Below the pieces are notes generated by a model that saw only the letters and a program-made list of their open reading frames with translations, made no database searches and had not been told where the DNA came from. The position numbers and the translations under genes are program-made. A stretch of DNA of 64,000 bases from CAKZNE01 sp964485405 (GTDB lineage Bacteria; Bacteroidota; Bacteroidia; Flavobacteriales; Schleiferiaceae): contig CAZAJG010000009.1 of the NCBI GenBank assembly GCA_964485405.1, positions 1 through 64,000 of the forward strand, read 5' to 3'. Position 1 is the stretch's first letter, and each line of letters begins with the position of its first letter. Below are positions 24,562 through 32,964 of the stretch, one piece after another.

Positions 24562-25305
24562 TTGCGATACTTCGTGCAACTTTCCTATTTCGGTAAATCT
24601 TTTCATGGCTGGCAAATTCAACCTAATGCTATATCCGTGCAAGAAACACTGAATCAGGTTTTTTCGACTTTATTGAACACGGATATTTATTTTGTTGGAG
24701 CAGGAAGAACGGATACTGGTGTTCATGCGAAAGAGATGTGGGCACATTTTGAATATGGAGGAGAGCTAGAGGAAAACTTAGTAAATAGAGCAAATCGCTT
24801 TTTAAAAGAAGATATAGCCATATATCACATTGTAGCGGTGGATGAAAGAGCACATACTCGATTTGATGCGATAAGTAGAGAATACGAATATCATATTGCG
24901 CTGAGGAAAAACCCGTTTGAATCTGATTTTAGCTGGTATTTACATAAAAGACCAGACGTGGAAAGTATGATGAAAGCTACGGAAGTACTGTTTCAGTTTC
25001 ACGATTTCACTTCCTTTTCTCGAAGCAATACACAAACTAAAACGAATTTGTGTAAAATTATGAAAGCGCAATGGGAGGAGAAGGACCACAAACTTATCTT
25101 TACCATCAAAGCTGATCGGTTTTTGAGGAATATGGTTCGTGCGATAGTAGGAACCTTGGTACAGATTGGTCAAGGTAAAAGATCGGTGGAGAGTTTTAGC
25201 GAAATAATTGAAGCTAAAGACCGAACCTTAGCCGGAGAGTCAGCTCCAGCCAAGGGATTGTTTTTAACCAAAGTGGAATACCCAAAAAATATTTTAAATG
25301 TCTAA
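24562..25305 (+). CDS. truA: tRNA pseudouridine(38-40) synthase TruA
   Basis: 247 residues. The catalytic aspartate is D51 in GAGRTDTGVHA, and the C-terminal FLRNMVRAIVGTLVQIG motif is clear. It modifies the tRNA anticodon arm. The TTG start is supported by the immediate family N-terminus RYFVQLSYFGKSFHGWQ. It overlaps the following ABC exporter gene by 8 bases. Confidence 0.96.
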   Translation: MRYFVQLSYFGKSFHGWQIQPNAISVQETLNQVFSTLLNTDIYFVGAGRTDTGVHAKEMWAHFEYGGELEENLVNRANRFLKEDIAIYHIVAVDERAHTRFDAISREYEYHIALRKNPFESDFSWYLHKRPDVESMMKATEVLFQFHDFTSFSRSNTQTKTNLCKIMKAQWEEKDHKLIFTIKADRFLRNMVRAIVGTLVQIGQGKRSVESFSEIIEAKDRTLAGESAPAKGLFLTKVEYPKNILNV

Positions 25306-27067
25306 TGGAATAACAGGAAAGGCCTTTGATTTAGGTCTTCTTAAAAAGGTATTGCGGTATATAGGGCCTTATAAACTCATATTTTATGGTGCTCTTTTTC
25401 TAACTATTTTTCTTTCAGCACTAAGCACTGCTCGTCCTTTGCTGATCAAATATGTAATCGATCATTTTGTTTTAGAACCCAACTCAGAGGAGTTAACTCG
25501 TTACACGGCCATTCTCTGTGGACTCTTGTTTTTGGAATCCATGATTCAGTTCTTATTCATTTATGGAGCCAATTATTTAGGACAGAATATTATCAGAGAC
25601 TTAAGAGTACAGCTGTATGAGCATATCCTTTCGTTTAAATTGAAATATTTTGACAATACGGCAATTGGTACCTTGGTAACAAGAGCTGTTTCTGATATTG
25701 AAACCATAGCAGACATCTTTGCACAAGGTGTTTTGGTCATTTTTGGAGATCTACTCAAAATAGTAGTAATGGTAGCCGCCATGTTTTACTTTTTTGATTA
25801 TCGCTTAGTACTCATATCTCTTTCCGTAGTGCCGGTTTTATGGTATGCTACCCGAATGTTTCAAGTAAAAATAAAAGGAGCTTTCCAAGAAGTAAGAACG
25901 CAAGTATCCGCTTTAAATGCCTTTGTTCAAGAGCATATTACAGGAATGAACATTGTGCAGATATTTAATAGAGAGGAGGCGGAAATGGCTAAGTTTAAAG
26001 AGATAAATGAAGCGCATAAAAAGGCCAACGTTAAATCCATCTGGTACTTCTCAATTTTTCTACCGGTTATAGAAATCATGAGTGCCATTTCCATTGGTTT
26101 AGTGGTATGGTTTGGGGGCTTACAAGCAGCTAAGGGTGGTTTTGTTACGTTGGGCGACCTTACAGCTATTATCTTGTTTATAAACATGTTGTTTCGCCCA
26201 TTAAGACAATTAGCTGATCGATTCAATACTCTTCAAATGGGAATGGTAGCAAGTGAGCGGGTATTTAAGATTTTAGATACGAAAGAGCACATTGATGATA
26301 AGGGAAGCCTGGAATTGAAAGATGTAAAAGGAAACATTGAGTTTAAGGATGTAACCTTTGGATACAAAGAAGATGAAACGATACTTAAAGGAATTTCTTT
26401 TACGGCAAAACCAGGAGAAACCTTAGCCATTGTTGGAGCCACAGGAGCTGGGAAATCGACTATTATTAATCTATTAAGCCGGTTTTACGAAATATGGGAT
26501 GGTGAAGTATTAGTAGATGGTGAAGATATCAGAAATGTAAGCTTAGGTTCCTTACGAGAGAATTTGGCAGTGGTGCTTCAAGATGTGTTCTTATTTTCAG
26601 ATTCTATTTATAATAATATAACTCTGCAAAAGGATATTTCATTAGAGACGGTAAAAGAAGCGGCAGAGTTTATTGAAGTTTCTGATTTTATAGAAGCCTT
26701 ACCAGATGGCTACAATTACAATGTACAAGAGCGAGGTAATATGCTCTCTGTGGGGCAGCGGCAGCTTTTAGCTTTTTTAAGAGCTTATGTCTCCAACCCA
26801 TCGGTTCTTATATTGGATGAAGCGACTAGTTCCATTGATACTCAGAGCGAGATGCTTATTCAGAAGGCGATTGATAAAATAACAACGGGACGAACTTCTA
26901 TTATTATTGCACACCGACTGGCTACCATTAAAAAGGCGGATAAAATCTTAGTGATGGATAAGGGAGAAATCGTAGAAGAGGGGAAGCATCAAGAGTTGTT
27001 AGCTCAAAATGGGTATTATGCCCGTTTATATGAAATGCAGTTTAAGCATGAGGATACGGAGGCTTAA
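25298..27067 (+). CDS. ABC exporter, MsbA/MdlB-like half-transporter
   Basis: 589 residues: six membrane helices (about 20-310) with an ABC_membrane domain, then an ATPase domain with Walker A GATGAGKST, signature LSVGQRQLL (one residue off LSGGQ), Walker B VLILDEATSS and switch IIAHRLAT. It forms a homodimer or heterodimer exporting lipids or drugs; the substrate cannot be assigned. It is translationally coupled to truA and converges with the cytochrome gene, overlapping it by 4 bases. Confidence 0.93.
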   Translation: MSNGITGKAFDLGLLKKVLRYIGPYKLIFYGALFLTIFLSALSTARPLLIKYVIDHFVLEPNSEELTRYTAILCGLLFLESMIQFLFIYGANYLGQNIIRDLRVQLYEHILSFKLKYFDNTAIGTLVTRAVSDIETIADIFAQGVLVIFGDLLKIVVMVAAMFYFFDYRLVLISLSVVPVLWYATRMFQVKIKGAFQEVRTQVSALNAFVQEHITGMNIVQIFNREEAEMAKFKEINEAHKKANVKSIWYFSIFLPVIEIMSAISIGLVVWFGGLQAAKGGFVTLGDLTAIILFINMLFRPLRQLADRFNTLQMGMVASERVFKILDTKEHIDDKGSLELKDVKGNIEFKDVTFGYKEDETILKGISFTAKPGETLAIVGATGAGKSTIINLLSRFYEIWDGEVLVDGEDIRNVSLGSLRENLAVVLQDVFLFSDSIYNNITLQKDISLETVKEAAEFIEVSDFIEALPDGYNYNVQERGNMLSVGQRQLLAFLRAYVSNPSVLILDEATSSIDTQSEMLIQKAIDKITTGRTSIIIAHRLATIKKADKILVMDKGEIVEEGKHQELLAQNGYYARLYEMQFKHEDTEA

Positions 27068-28065
27068 GAGTTGGCCTCTAAAAACTCAGAATCCGTTAAA
27101 CTTTTCAAAAAAGCAATAAGAGCTAATTTTTCATCTTGAGTGATCAGGAAGGGTTGTATCCTTGAGTCTTTGTTCGGGTGGTCAAATCCGCCTCCCATAT
27201 AGTGTTCTATAACTTCATCTAAGGTTTGTATACTCCCGTCATGCATATAAGGCCCTGTTACCTCAATATTCCGTAAAGTAGGCACTTTGAATTTGCCGTT
27301 GTCTTCTTTCTTCAGAGTAAGTCGCTCTCTTCCTGGATCATCATACTCATCATAAAGGCCAATGTTTTGGAAAGAGAAATCAGTTAGTAAGAAACCAGAA
27401 TGGCACGAAGAACAGTTCAACTTTGAGCTCATAAATAACTCCAAACCCAGTTTTTGTTGTTCGTTTAGGGCTTTTTTATCGCCTTGAAAATAGTATTTAT
27501 CAAAAGGAGAGTTGCCGCTTACCAAGCTTCTTTCATAAGAAGCAATAGCTCTACTAATGGTGTAAGCACTAGGATTTGCTCCAAAGACTTCTTGAAATTG
27601 CTTTACATACGATTCCTGTGCGTTTAGTCGGTCTATAGCCTTTACAATTGAGAAATCCATTTCATTTGGATCTTCTAAAGGGCCAAGAATTTGCGACTCT
27701 AGGTTTGGGTTTCCTCCTTCTGCAAAAAAGTAGGGATACCAAGCCAAGTTAGATAGGGTAGGGGCATTTCGATTACCCAGTTTCCCATCTACTCCCGGGC
27801 TCACCGCATTTTGATCGGAAAAGGCGCGGTTTGGGTGATGGCAACTTCCACAAGAAATGGTTGTATCCCTGCTCAAGATAGGATCAAAAAAAAGTCTTTT
27901 CCCTAAGTTTACTTTAGCTTCAGTAATCGGGTTGTCTTCTCGAATATCGGGTTTTGTAAAACCCTCAGGAATATACAGTGAATAAGCATCTTCGGGTTTT
28001 GGAGTACAGGAAACAAAGCCAATACTTAAAACAGCTAGAAGGGTAAAAGCACGCACGCTAAGCAT
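27064..28065 (-). CDS. Di-heme cytochrome c peroxidase family lipoprotein (MbnH-like)
   Basis: 333 residues with lipobox FVSC (C20) and two heme c sites, CGSCH (72-76) and CSSCH (218-222), in the MauG/CcpA/MbnH fold. It is encoded just after an MbnP-type gene; in methanotroph MbnH/MbnP pairs the di-heme enzyme oxidises a tryptophan of MbnP to kynurenine. The pairing makes this role more likely than H2O2 detoxification. A hairpin terminator separates the two genes, so its expression may depend on read-through. Confidence 0.9.
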   Translation of the reverse strand: MLSVRAFTLLAVLSIGFVSCTPKPEDAYSLYIPEGFTKPDIREDNPITEAKVNLGKRLFFDPILSRDTTISCGSCHHPNRAFSDQNAVSPGVDGKLGNRNAPTLSNLAWYPYFFAEGGNPNLESQILGPLEDPNEMDFSIVKAIDRLNAQESYVKQFQEVFGANPSAYTISRAIASYERSLVSGNSPFDKYYFQGDKKALNEQQKLGLELFMSSKLNCSSCHSGFLLTDFSFQNIGLYDEYDDPGRERLTLKKEDNGKFKVPTLRNIEVTGPYMHDGSIQTLDEVIEHYMGGGFDHPNKDSRIQPFLITQDEKLALIAFLKSLTDSEFLEANS

Positions 28066-28096
28066 GTAAAGGGGAATTAAATTTCCTGAATAAAAT

Positions 28097-28136
28097 AAAA
28101 ACAGCGACTATCGTTAAAACGTAGTCGCTGTTTTTT
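28097..28136 (-). terminator. Intercistronic terminator between mbnP-like and mbnH-like genes
   Basis: Perfect 10-bp stem ACAGCGACTA / TAGTCGCTGT flanked by A and T runs, with an 11-base loop. It lies 12 bases after the MbnP-type stop and 32 bases before the di-heme gene, and probably reduces transcription of the latter. Confidence 0.85.
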
Positions 28137-28148
28137 GAAGTATGATTT

Positions 28149-28895
28149 TTATTTAAAATCTATAGCTGCATTAGTGTTGGTAGCTATTTTCGCCACAACA
28201 TTCATAGGGTTCATATGGGCTTTTAGTTCGGTTGTAAGGTCAATGTTGTCGAATATTTTTGAATAGTCCACTACCATTTCAACTTCTAGCTCACCACCAG
28301 CTGTTACAGTATGATGAAGCATTTCTTGTTTTGAGAGAAGATTTCCATCCGTACCAATGTGATAAGCAAAAGTATCATCAAAGGTTCCATCACCATCTAT
28401 ATCTACCTCTCCTTCAAACTTGTAAAAGATATAGCCTGCAGCCCAAGTCCACCACATGTTATTTACTTGTGGTGCTAAAGGGTGACCCGCTGCATAATCT
28501 GTAGGTTGTGTATTGGCATTTGTAGCGGAATCTATACCAATGTTAAACGATACCATGTGAAAATGCTCCACGCCAATGTCACCTACATGCTGATGATCAA
28601 CATCAGGAGTTATTAATAGAACTTCACCATCAAAAGGAGTTACATTCTGGTCATCATCCATTAAGTTGATGCCTGAAATGTAAAATTGAGCTGTTGAAAA
28701 TTTAACCTTGCTATTTCCTAAGTCAAAGGTTTTGTCCAGTTCAAAAGCTTCTGTGCCAAACATATGATCCACGTTAATGGATAACTCAGCGGTAGTTGGT
28801 GTTGGGTCTACAGGATCTGTACTGTCATCGTCTTCGCATGAAACTGCGAATAGTCCCGCTAAAAGGACAAATAAATATAATTTTGAAAATTTCAT
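28149..28895 (-). CDS. MbnP family lipoprotein (putative copper-binding)
   Basis: 248 residues with a lipobox (LFAVSC, C20) and an acidic tether. The central region has HQHVGDIGVEHFH and the Trp-rich NNMWWTWAAGYIFYKFEG (W148, W149, W151), the pattern I recall for the MbnP family. In characterised MbnP a conserved Trp is converted to kynurenine by MbnH and contributes to copper binding. It precedes the di-heme gene on the same strand, fitting such a pair in the envelope. Confidence 0.82.
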   Translation of the reverse strand: MKFSKLYLFVLLAGLFAVSCEDDDSTDPVDPTPTTAELSINVDHMFGTEAFELDKTFDLGNSKVKFSTAQFYISGINLMDDDQNVTPFDGEVLLITPDVDHQHVGDIGVEHFHMVSFNIGIDSATNANTQPTDYAAGHPLAPQVNNMWWTWAAGYIFYKFEGEVDIDGDGTFDDTFAYHIGTDGNLLSKQEMLHHTVTAGGELEVEMVVDYSKIFDNIDLTTELKAHMNPMNVVAKIATNTNAAIDFK

Positions 28896-28957
28896 AATCG
28901 TTTTATTATTAGTTAAATAGAGATAGGAATAGTAGTGCTTTTGAGTTAAGTCACTAC

Positions 28958-29326
28958 TTAGGGCGGAGGCGAAAGCTCCTTTTCTAATAATAGTCGATAA
29001 AATGATTGGAGTTCAATGGGTTCTTTGTCTTCCGTGAAAAAATAAGCACCACCAAAGGCTATATTGTTGTGAAAGAATCCCAATATAATTTCAAAGCCGT
29101 CAGTAGTTAAACCGCTTTCAAATGGATTAGGTTGATCTGTATCTTGAGCTAACATTTTTGATAGAAAGCAAACTCCAGAGCAGCCTAACGCAGGCTCATC
29201 ATTATTCTCACACAAATTAGTTTGAATATAATCTAAGTTGGATAAATAGGTATAAACACCATTAATAGAATTGGATAATGGGCTTAAATAAAGCGCAACT
29301 ACGAGTATGGAAATTACCTTTTTGAT
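28958..29326 (-). CDS. Small Cys-motif secreted protein with atypical start
   Basis: Read from an ATC codon at 29326 the frame gives 122 residues: KKVISILVVALYLSP signal-like segment, then LCENNDEPALGCSGVCFLSK, a Cys pattern I recall from small exported Bacteroidota proteins near metal-uptake genes. No ATG, GTG or TTG exists before the hydrophobic segment; the first usual start (TTG 29215) would remove it. A TAnnTTTG promoter lies just upstream. Either ATC is used, or a CTG at about 29338, or the start is lost. Placement before the MbnP/MbnH pair suggests a metal-related role. Confidence 0.55.
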   Translation of the reverse strand: MKKVISILVVALYLSPLSNSINGVYTYLSNLDYIQTNLCENNDEPALGCSGVCFLSKMLAQDTDQPNPFESGLTTDGFEIILGFFHNNIAFGGAYFFTEDKEPIELQSFYRLLLEKELSPPP

Positions 29327-29348
29327 AGAGTTAGATAACAGATTAATA

Positions 29349-29356
29349 CAAATATA
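29349..29356 (-). promoter_or_regulatory. -7 promoter element (TATATTTG)
   Basis: Exact TAnnTTTG match on the minus strand about 23 bases before the ATC-start candidate. It supports initiation upstream of the TTG at 29215 and probably drives the Cys-motif/MbnP unit. Confidence 0.45.
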
Positions 29357-29464
29357 GTTCAGGATTTTTAATTTCTAGTAATTCTGGATAGTGTATGATA
29401 GATATCACTTATCAATCGACTTCCTTTTTCATCGCATCACCTATTTACACCCTCAAACGCTTCT

Positions 29465-30385
29465 TTAATCTGCTCTTTCAGGTTGCTCATCGTCTTGCGA
29501 ACTGATCTTATTTGCTGCAATAAATGAGGTTGTCATTTGCGTAAGCATATCGCTTGCAGAAGAAGGATTATTTGGTAAAAGAATAAGGTTGCTTTTCGTA
29601 TTTTCACTAATGGCCTGAAGCGTATCGTAGTGCTGCGTAATAACAATTAGGGCAGAAGCTTCTTGAGAATTAATCCCAACAGCATTCAACACTTCTACCG
29701 ATTCTTCCAGCCCTTTGGCAATTTCCCTTCGTTGATCTGCTATTCCTTGACCTTGAAGTCTTTTACTTTCCGCTTCGGCTGTTGCTTTGGCAACGATGCG
29801 TATTCTTTCTGCTTCTCCTTCATACTCGGCAGCGGTTTTCTCTCTCTCAGAGGCATTGATACGATTCATTGCTTGTTTCACCTGTTCGGCAGGATCAATA
29901 TCGGTTACCAAAGCTTTGATTATGTCATAGCCATAGGTATTCATAGCTTCTTGCAACTCTCTTTTTATGGCAATGGCAATATCATCTTTCTTCTCAAAAA
30001 CATAATCGAGTTTTAGTTTTGGAACCTCTGCTCTAACCGTATCAAATACGTAAGATGTAATTTGATCATGTGGATTTTCAAGCTTATAGAAAGCTTCGTA
30101 AATCGCTTGTTTTAGGATCACAAACTGCACAGAAACCTTAATTTTTACAAATACATCGTCTCTTGTTTTAGTTTCTACTAAAACATCCAATTGTTGAATT
30201 TTAAGATTAACCCTTCCCGCAATTCGATCTACCACAGGTATTAGCATATGGAATCCAGGAGTTCGTATGGCTTTAAACTTACCCAGTCTTTCCACTACAG
30301 CGGCTGTTTGCTGTTTCACAATAAAGACAGAGAAAATCAAAAGGAATAGACCAATAATGGCTAAAATGACAAATGAGATAGGCAT
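29465..30385 (-). CDS. SPFH/band 7 (stomatin-like) membrane protein
   Basis: 306 residues: N-terminal membrane helix (2-24), SPFH domain (about 25-200, including VVERLGKFKAIRTPGFHMLIP) and a coiled coil with EGEAERIRIVAKATAEAESK. It resembles QmcA/stomatin scaffolds of membrane microdomains. No NfeD partner gene is adjacent. It stands alone between two intergenic regions. Confidence 0.92.
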   Translation of the reverse strand: MPISFVILAIIGLFLLIFSVFIVKQQTAAVVERLGKFKAIRTPGFHMLIPVVDRIAGRVNLKIQQLDVLVETKTRDDVFVKIKVSVQFVILKQAIYEAFYKLENPHDQITSYVFDTVRAEVPKLKLDYVFEKKDDIAIAIKRELQEAMNTYGYDIIKALVTDIDPAEQVKQAMNRINASEREKTAAEYEGEAERIRIVAKATAEAESKRLQGQGIADQRREIAKGLEESVEVLNAVGINSQEASALIVITQHYDTLQAISENTKSNLILLPNNPSSASDMLTQMTTSFIAANKISSQDDEQPERAD

Positions 30386-30452
30386 GGTTAAGTAAAACTT
30401 TTTATTAGAAGGTAAAAGATACTATATAGAAACGATTACGAGACAAAAATTG

Positions 30453-31085
30453 TCAATCATTTTCGATTTTCAGCATCAATTCTTGTACTTCCGCTGGAGA
30501 CATGTAGATGTTTCGAATTTTTGCCCGGTAGGCATCGGGTAAACAGTATTGACCCAATATATATTCCTTCATGGCAATAATTTCATTTCCTAGGCCATGC
30601 TCAATAGCCATAATATCTACTCTTTCTTCTGTTTTGATGACGTATTTTTTTGAAAAAACATATTGTAAACTAAACCATGCGATGCTTAACGCAGACATTT
30701 CTTCGTAATCTACAATATGGGCAACCTCATGCCCAATCCAACCCATTAGTGCCTTTTCTGGTAAGTCATGAATGGGTATTAGCGTATCGTTTATCATCAT
30801 GGCCGTCATCATTTGAACGATATACTCTCGATTTTCATGCTTGTTAAATAGGGTAAGGGGCTTGGGTTTAGCCTGCATAAAAGAATTGTGCATGCTATTA
30901 TCAAAAATAAAGTCGATTGAGATTTCCTCTAGTTCAGGGTAGTGTGATAGAGTTTGTAACACAATGGTGACTAAATCTGCTGGAATTTTCTTATTCAGCG
31001 TATCCACTACCACTACATCTGAAACAAACTGGGAGGAGCAAGGAAGTGCAAAAAACAGCAAAAATAATCTAAGCAATATCTTCAT
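30453..31085 (-). CDS. Secreted HExxH protein, putative metalloprotease
   Basis: 210 residues with a signal peptide (to about PCSSQ). A GHEVAHIVDYEE motif (about residue 118) followed by EERVDIMAIEHG (about 157) has the spacing of gluzincin-like HExxH plus an E(R)xD helix, as in M48-type enzymes. Catalysis is plausible but not proven. The family is not recognised otherwise. Confidence 0.7.
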   Translation of the reverse strand: MKILLRLFLLFFALPCSSQFVSDVVVVDTLNKKIPADLVTIVLQTLSHYPELEEISIDFIFDNSMHNSFMQAKPKPLTLFNKHENREYIVQMMTAMMINDTLIPIHDLPEKALMGWIGHEVAHIVDYEEMSALSIAWFSLQYVFSKKYVIKTEERVDIMAIEHGLGNEIIAMKEYILGQYCLPDAYRAKIRNIYMSPAEVQELMLKIEND

Positions 31086-31161
31086 TATAAGAATAACAAT
31101 CTGGGATGGAAGATAGTATATAAAGAGTTTGGGTAAAAATCAAAATGAAAGGTGAAAATGA

Positions 31162-31192
31162 AAAACTCCATTTTTCAAGAATGGAGTTTTTT
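31162..31192 (-). terminator. Intrinsic terminator of dps, bidirectional-looking
   Basis: Stem AAAACTCCATT / AATGGAGTTTT with a short loop, T-rich on both sides. It lies about 25 bases past the dps stop codon. Confidence 0.85.
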
Positions 31193-31216
31193 AAATATCT
31201 CTAAGGTTAAAATTTT

Positions 31217-31693
31217 TTAGTTATTCAGGAATGCAGAATACATCCAAACCAACTTTTCTTGTTCGCGAATGTAATCGCTCATAAGGGCGTTAGTGCCTTC
31301 ATCATTTATTTCACCGGATAAATCCAGAAGGGTTCTTTGTTTCGATATTAAAACCTGAAAAGAATCTAGGATGTGTTGAACTGCAATTTTGCCGTTTGAT
31401 ACTTTATCACTTTCCTGTATCGTGGAAACTGTTTTGTAGTGTGTATAGTTGTGTTTTGGCGAGTGGCCAAGTGTTAAGATTCTTTCCGCTACTTCATCAA
31501 TTTTTAAAAGAAGATCATTGTACAACTCCTCAAATTTAACATGGAGCTCAAAGAATTTATCTCCTTTTATGTTCCAATGAAAACCCCTCGTATTTTGATA
31601 GAAGATAGAATAATTGGCCAAAAGGTCGTTTAATTGAATGGCTAATTGTTCTGATTTTTGACTGTCTAGTCCAATTGAATTTATAGTATTCAT
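31217..31693 (-). CDS. dps: Dps-family DNA-binding ferritin
   Basis: 158 residues forming a four-helix bundle. The intersubunit ferroxidase ligands are conserved with the E. coli spacing: H39 (FHWNIKG), H51, D66 and E70. It stores iron and protects DNA under peroxide or starvation stress. The N-terminal tail has few basic residues, so DNA binding may be weak. Confidence 0.95.
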   Translation of the reverse strand: MNTINSIGLDSQKSEQLAIQLNDLLANYSIFYQNTRGFHWNIKGDKFFELHVKFEELYNDLLLKIDEVAERILTLGHSPKHNYTHYKTVSTIQESDKVSNGKIAVQHILDSFQVLISKQRTLLDLSGEINDEGTNALMSDYIREQEKLVWMYSAFLNN

Positions 31694-31840
31694 TATAGTA
31701 TGCTTTATAGTTTACATTCAGTTATTTACCACAGCAAATATCGGTGTTGAGTGGAATTTAGGAAAGCAATTCTGATTGTTATAAATAGTGTTAAAATAGT
31801 TAAAAACTATCAAAATAAAATTTTAATTACTAAAAATTAT

Positions 31841-32410
31841 TCAGCTCAATAACTGAGAAATTCTCTTAGGTAAGTAGTCTAGAACATCATCAAACCAAAG
31901 GTTTTTGGAGAACCAAAAACGGTTTCTAGGAGAAGGGTGGGGAAGAGGCAGGTATTTCGGTAAGTACTCATGATACTGTTTGACGGTTTCGGTTAAGTTC
32001 TCTTTAAACCTTTCCCCTAAATAATGCTTTTGAGCATATTGACCTATTAATAAGATTAGTTCAGGTTCATCCATGGCATCTTTGAGTTTCTGATGCCAAG
32101 CTTTTGCACATTCTGGTCTCGGGGGAAGATCTCCTGATTTTCCTTTACCGGGGTAACAAAATCCCATTGGAATAATGCCAAAGTTCCTTGCATCATAAAA
32201 GGTGTCTTTATCAACTTTCAACCATTCTCTTAGCCTATTGCCACTAGCGTCATCCCATGGAATACCGCTTTCATGAACTCTTTTTCCAGGTGCTTGCCCT
32301 ACAATCCAAATTTTTGAATTCTTTTTTACGGACAGCACAGGATTTGGAGGGTGAGGCAATACTTCTGAACAGATGTTGCAAGATTGTATCTCTGAAAGTA
32401 AATCCTTCAT
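31841..32410 (-). CDS. Uracil-DNA glycosylase family protein
   Basis: 189 residues. Motif 1 is IVGQAPGKRVHESGIPWDD and motif 2 LPLPHPSPRNRFW, placing it in the UDG superfamily, in a group distinct from Ung. CNIC near the N-terminus (C12, C15) recalls part of the Fe-S ligand set of family 4, but the other ligands are not obvious. Likely a base-excision or related nucleotide-binding function. Confidence 0.85.
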   Translation of the reverse strand: MKDLLSEIQSCNICSEVLPHPPNPVLSVKKNSKIWIVGQAPGKRVHESGIPWDDASGNRLREWLKVDKDTFYDARNFGIIPMGFCYPGKGKSGDLPPRPECAKAWHQKLKDAMDEPELILLIGQYAQKHYLGERFKENLTETVKQYHEYLPKYLPLPHPSPRNRFWFSKNLWFDDVLDYLPKRISQLLS

Positions 32411-32484
32411 AAATCGTAAAACATTGATGCTTAATGAAGTAAAGATAAGAGGAAGATAGAATGTGAAAAGTCTTATTTAAGACT

Positions 32485-32964
32485 TCATTTCATACGCTCT
32501 ACTATTTCTAATACAGCTGGGCAAACCTCTGTGTTTTTTCGAGTAAGCTCAAGAATCTGATGCATTTTGTATCGGTCTGTATGTGGAAATTCTCTACAAG
32601 CCTTAGGTCTTACATCGTAAATGGAGCAATAGTTATCTTCTCCTAAAAAACTACAAGGTGTTTTTTGAAGAACGTTATCTCCATCTTCATCCAATCTCAA
32701 GTATTCCTCTATGAATTGTGTGGTTTTCATACCCAGATGCTTAGCGATACGATTGATGTCGGAGTGAGTAAAGAGCGGTCCGGTTGTTTTACAGCAATTG
32801 GCGCAGCTTAAACAGTCTACTTCCTGAAATACACTATCGTGTAAGTCATGAAATTGCTGATCCAAAACTTTTGGCTTTCTAGTTTTGAGTTGACGAAAAA
32901 ACTTTTTATTCTCTTGTCGTTTAGACTTTGATTTTATGCGGTATTGCTCTAGGTCAATACGCAT
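32485..32964 (-). CDS. YkgJ-family cysteine-cluster protein
   Basis: 159 residues with the CxxCxxCC-type cluster (CLSCANCCK) and further cysteines in PCSFLGEDNYCSIYDVRPKAC and EVCP, the YkgJ pattern for Zn or Fe-S binding. Its start overlaps the end of the sugar transferase gene by one base, so it is the last gene of that operon. Function unknown. Confidence 0.9.
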   Translation of the reverse strand: MRIDLEQYRIKSKSKRQENKKFFRQLKTRKPKVLDQQFHDLHDSVFQEVDCLSCANCCKTTGPLFTHSDINRIAKHLGMKTTQFIEEYLRLDEDGDNVLQKTPCSFLGEDNYCSIYDVRPKACREFPHTDRYKMHQILELTRKNTEVCPAVLEIVERMK

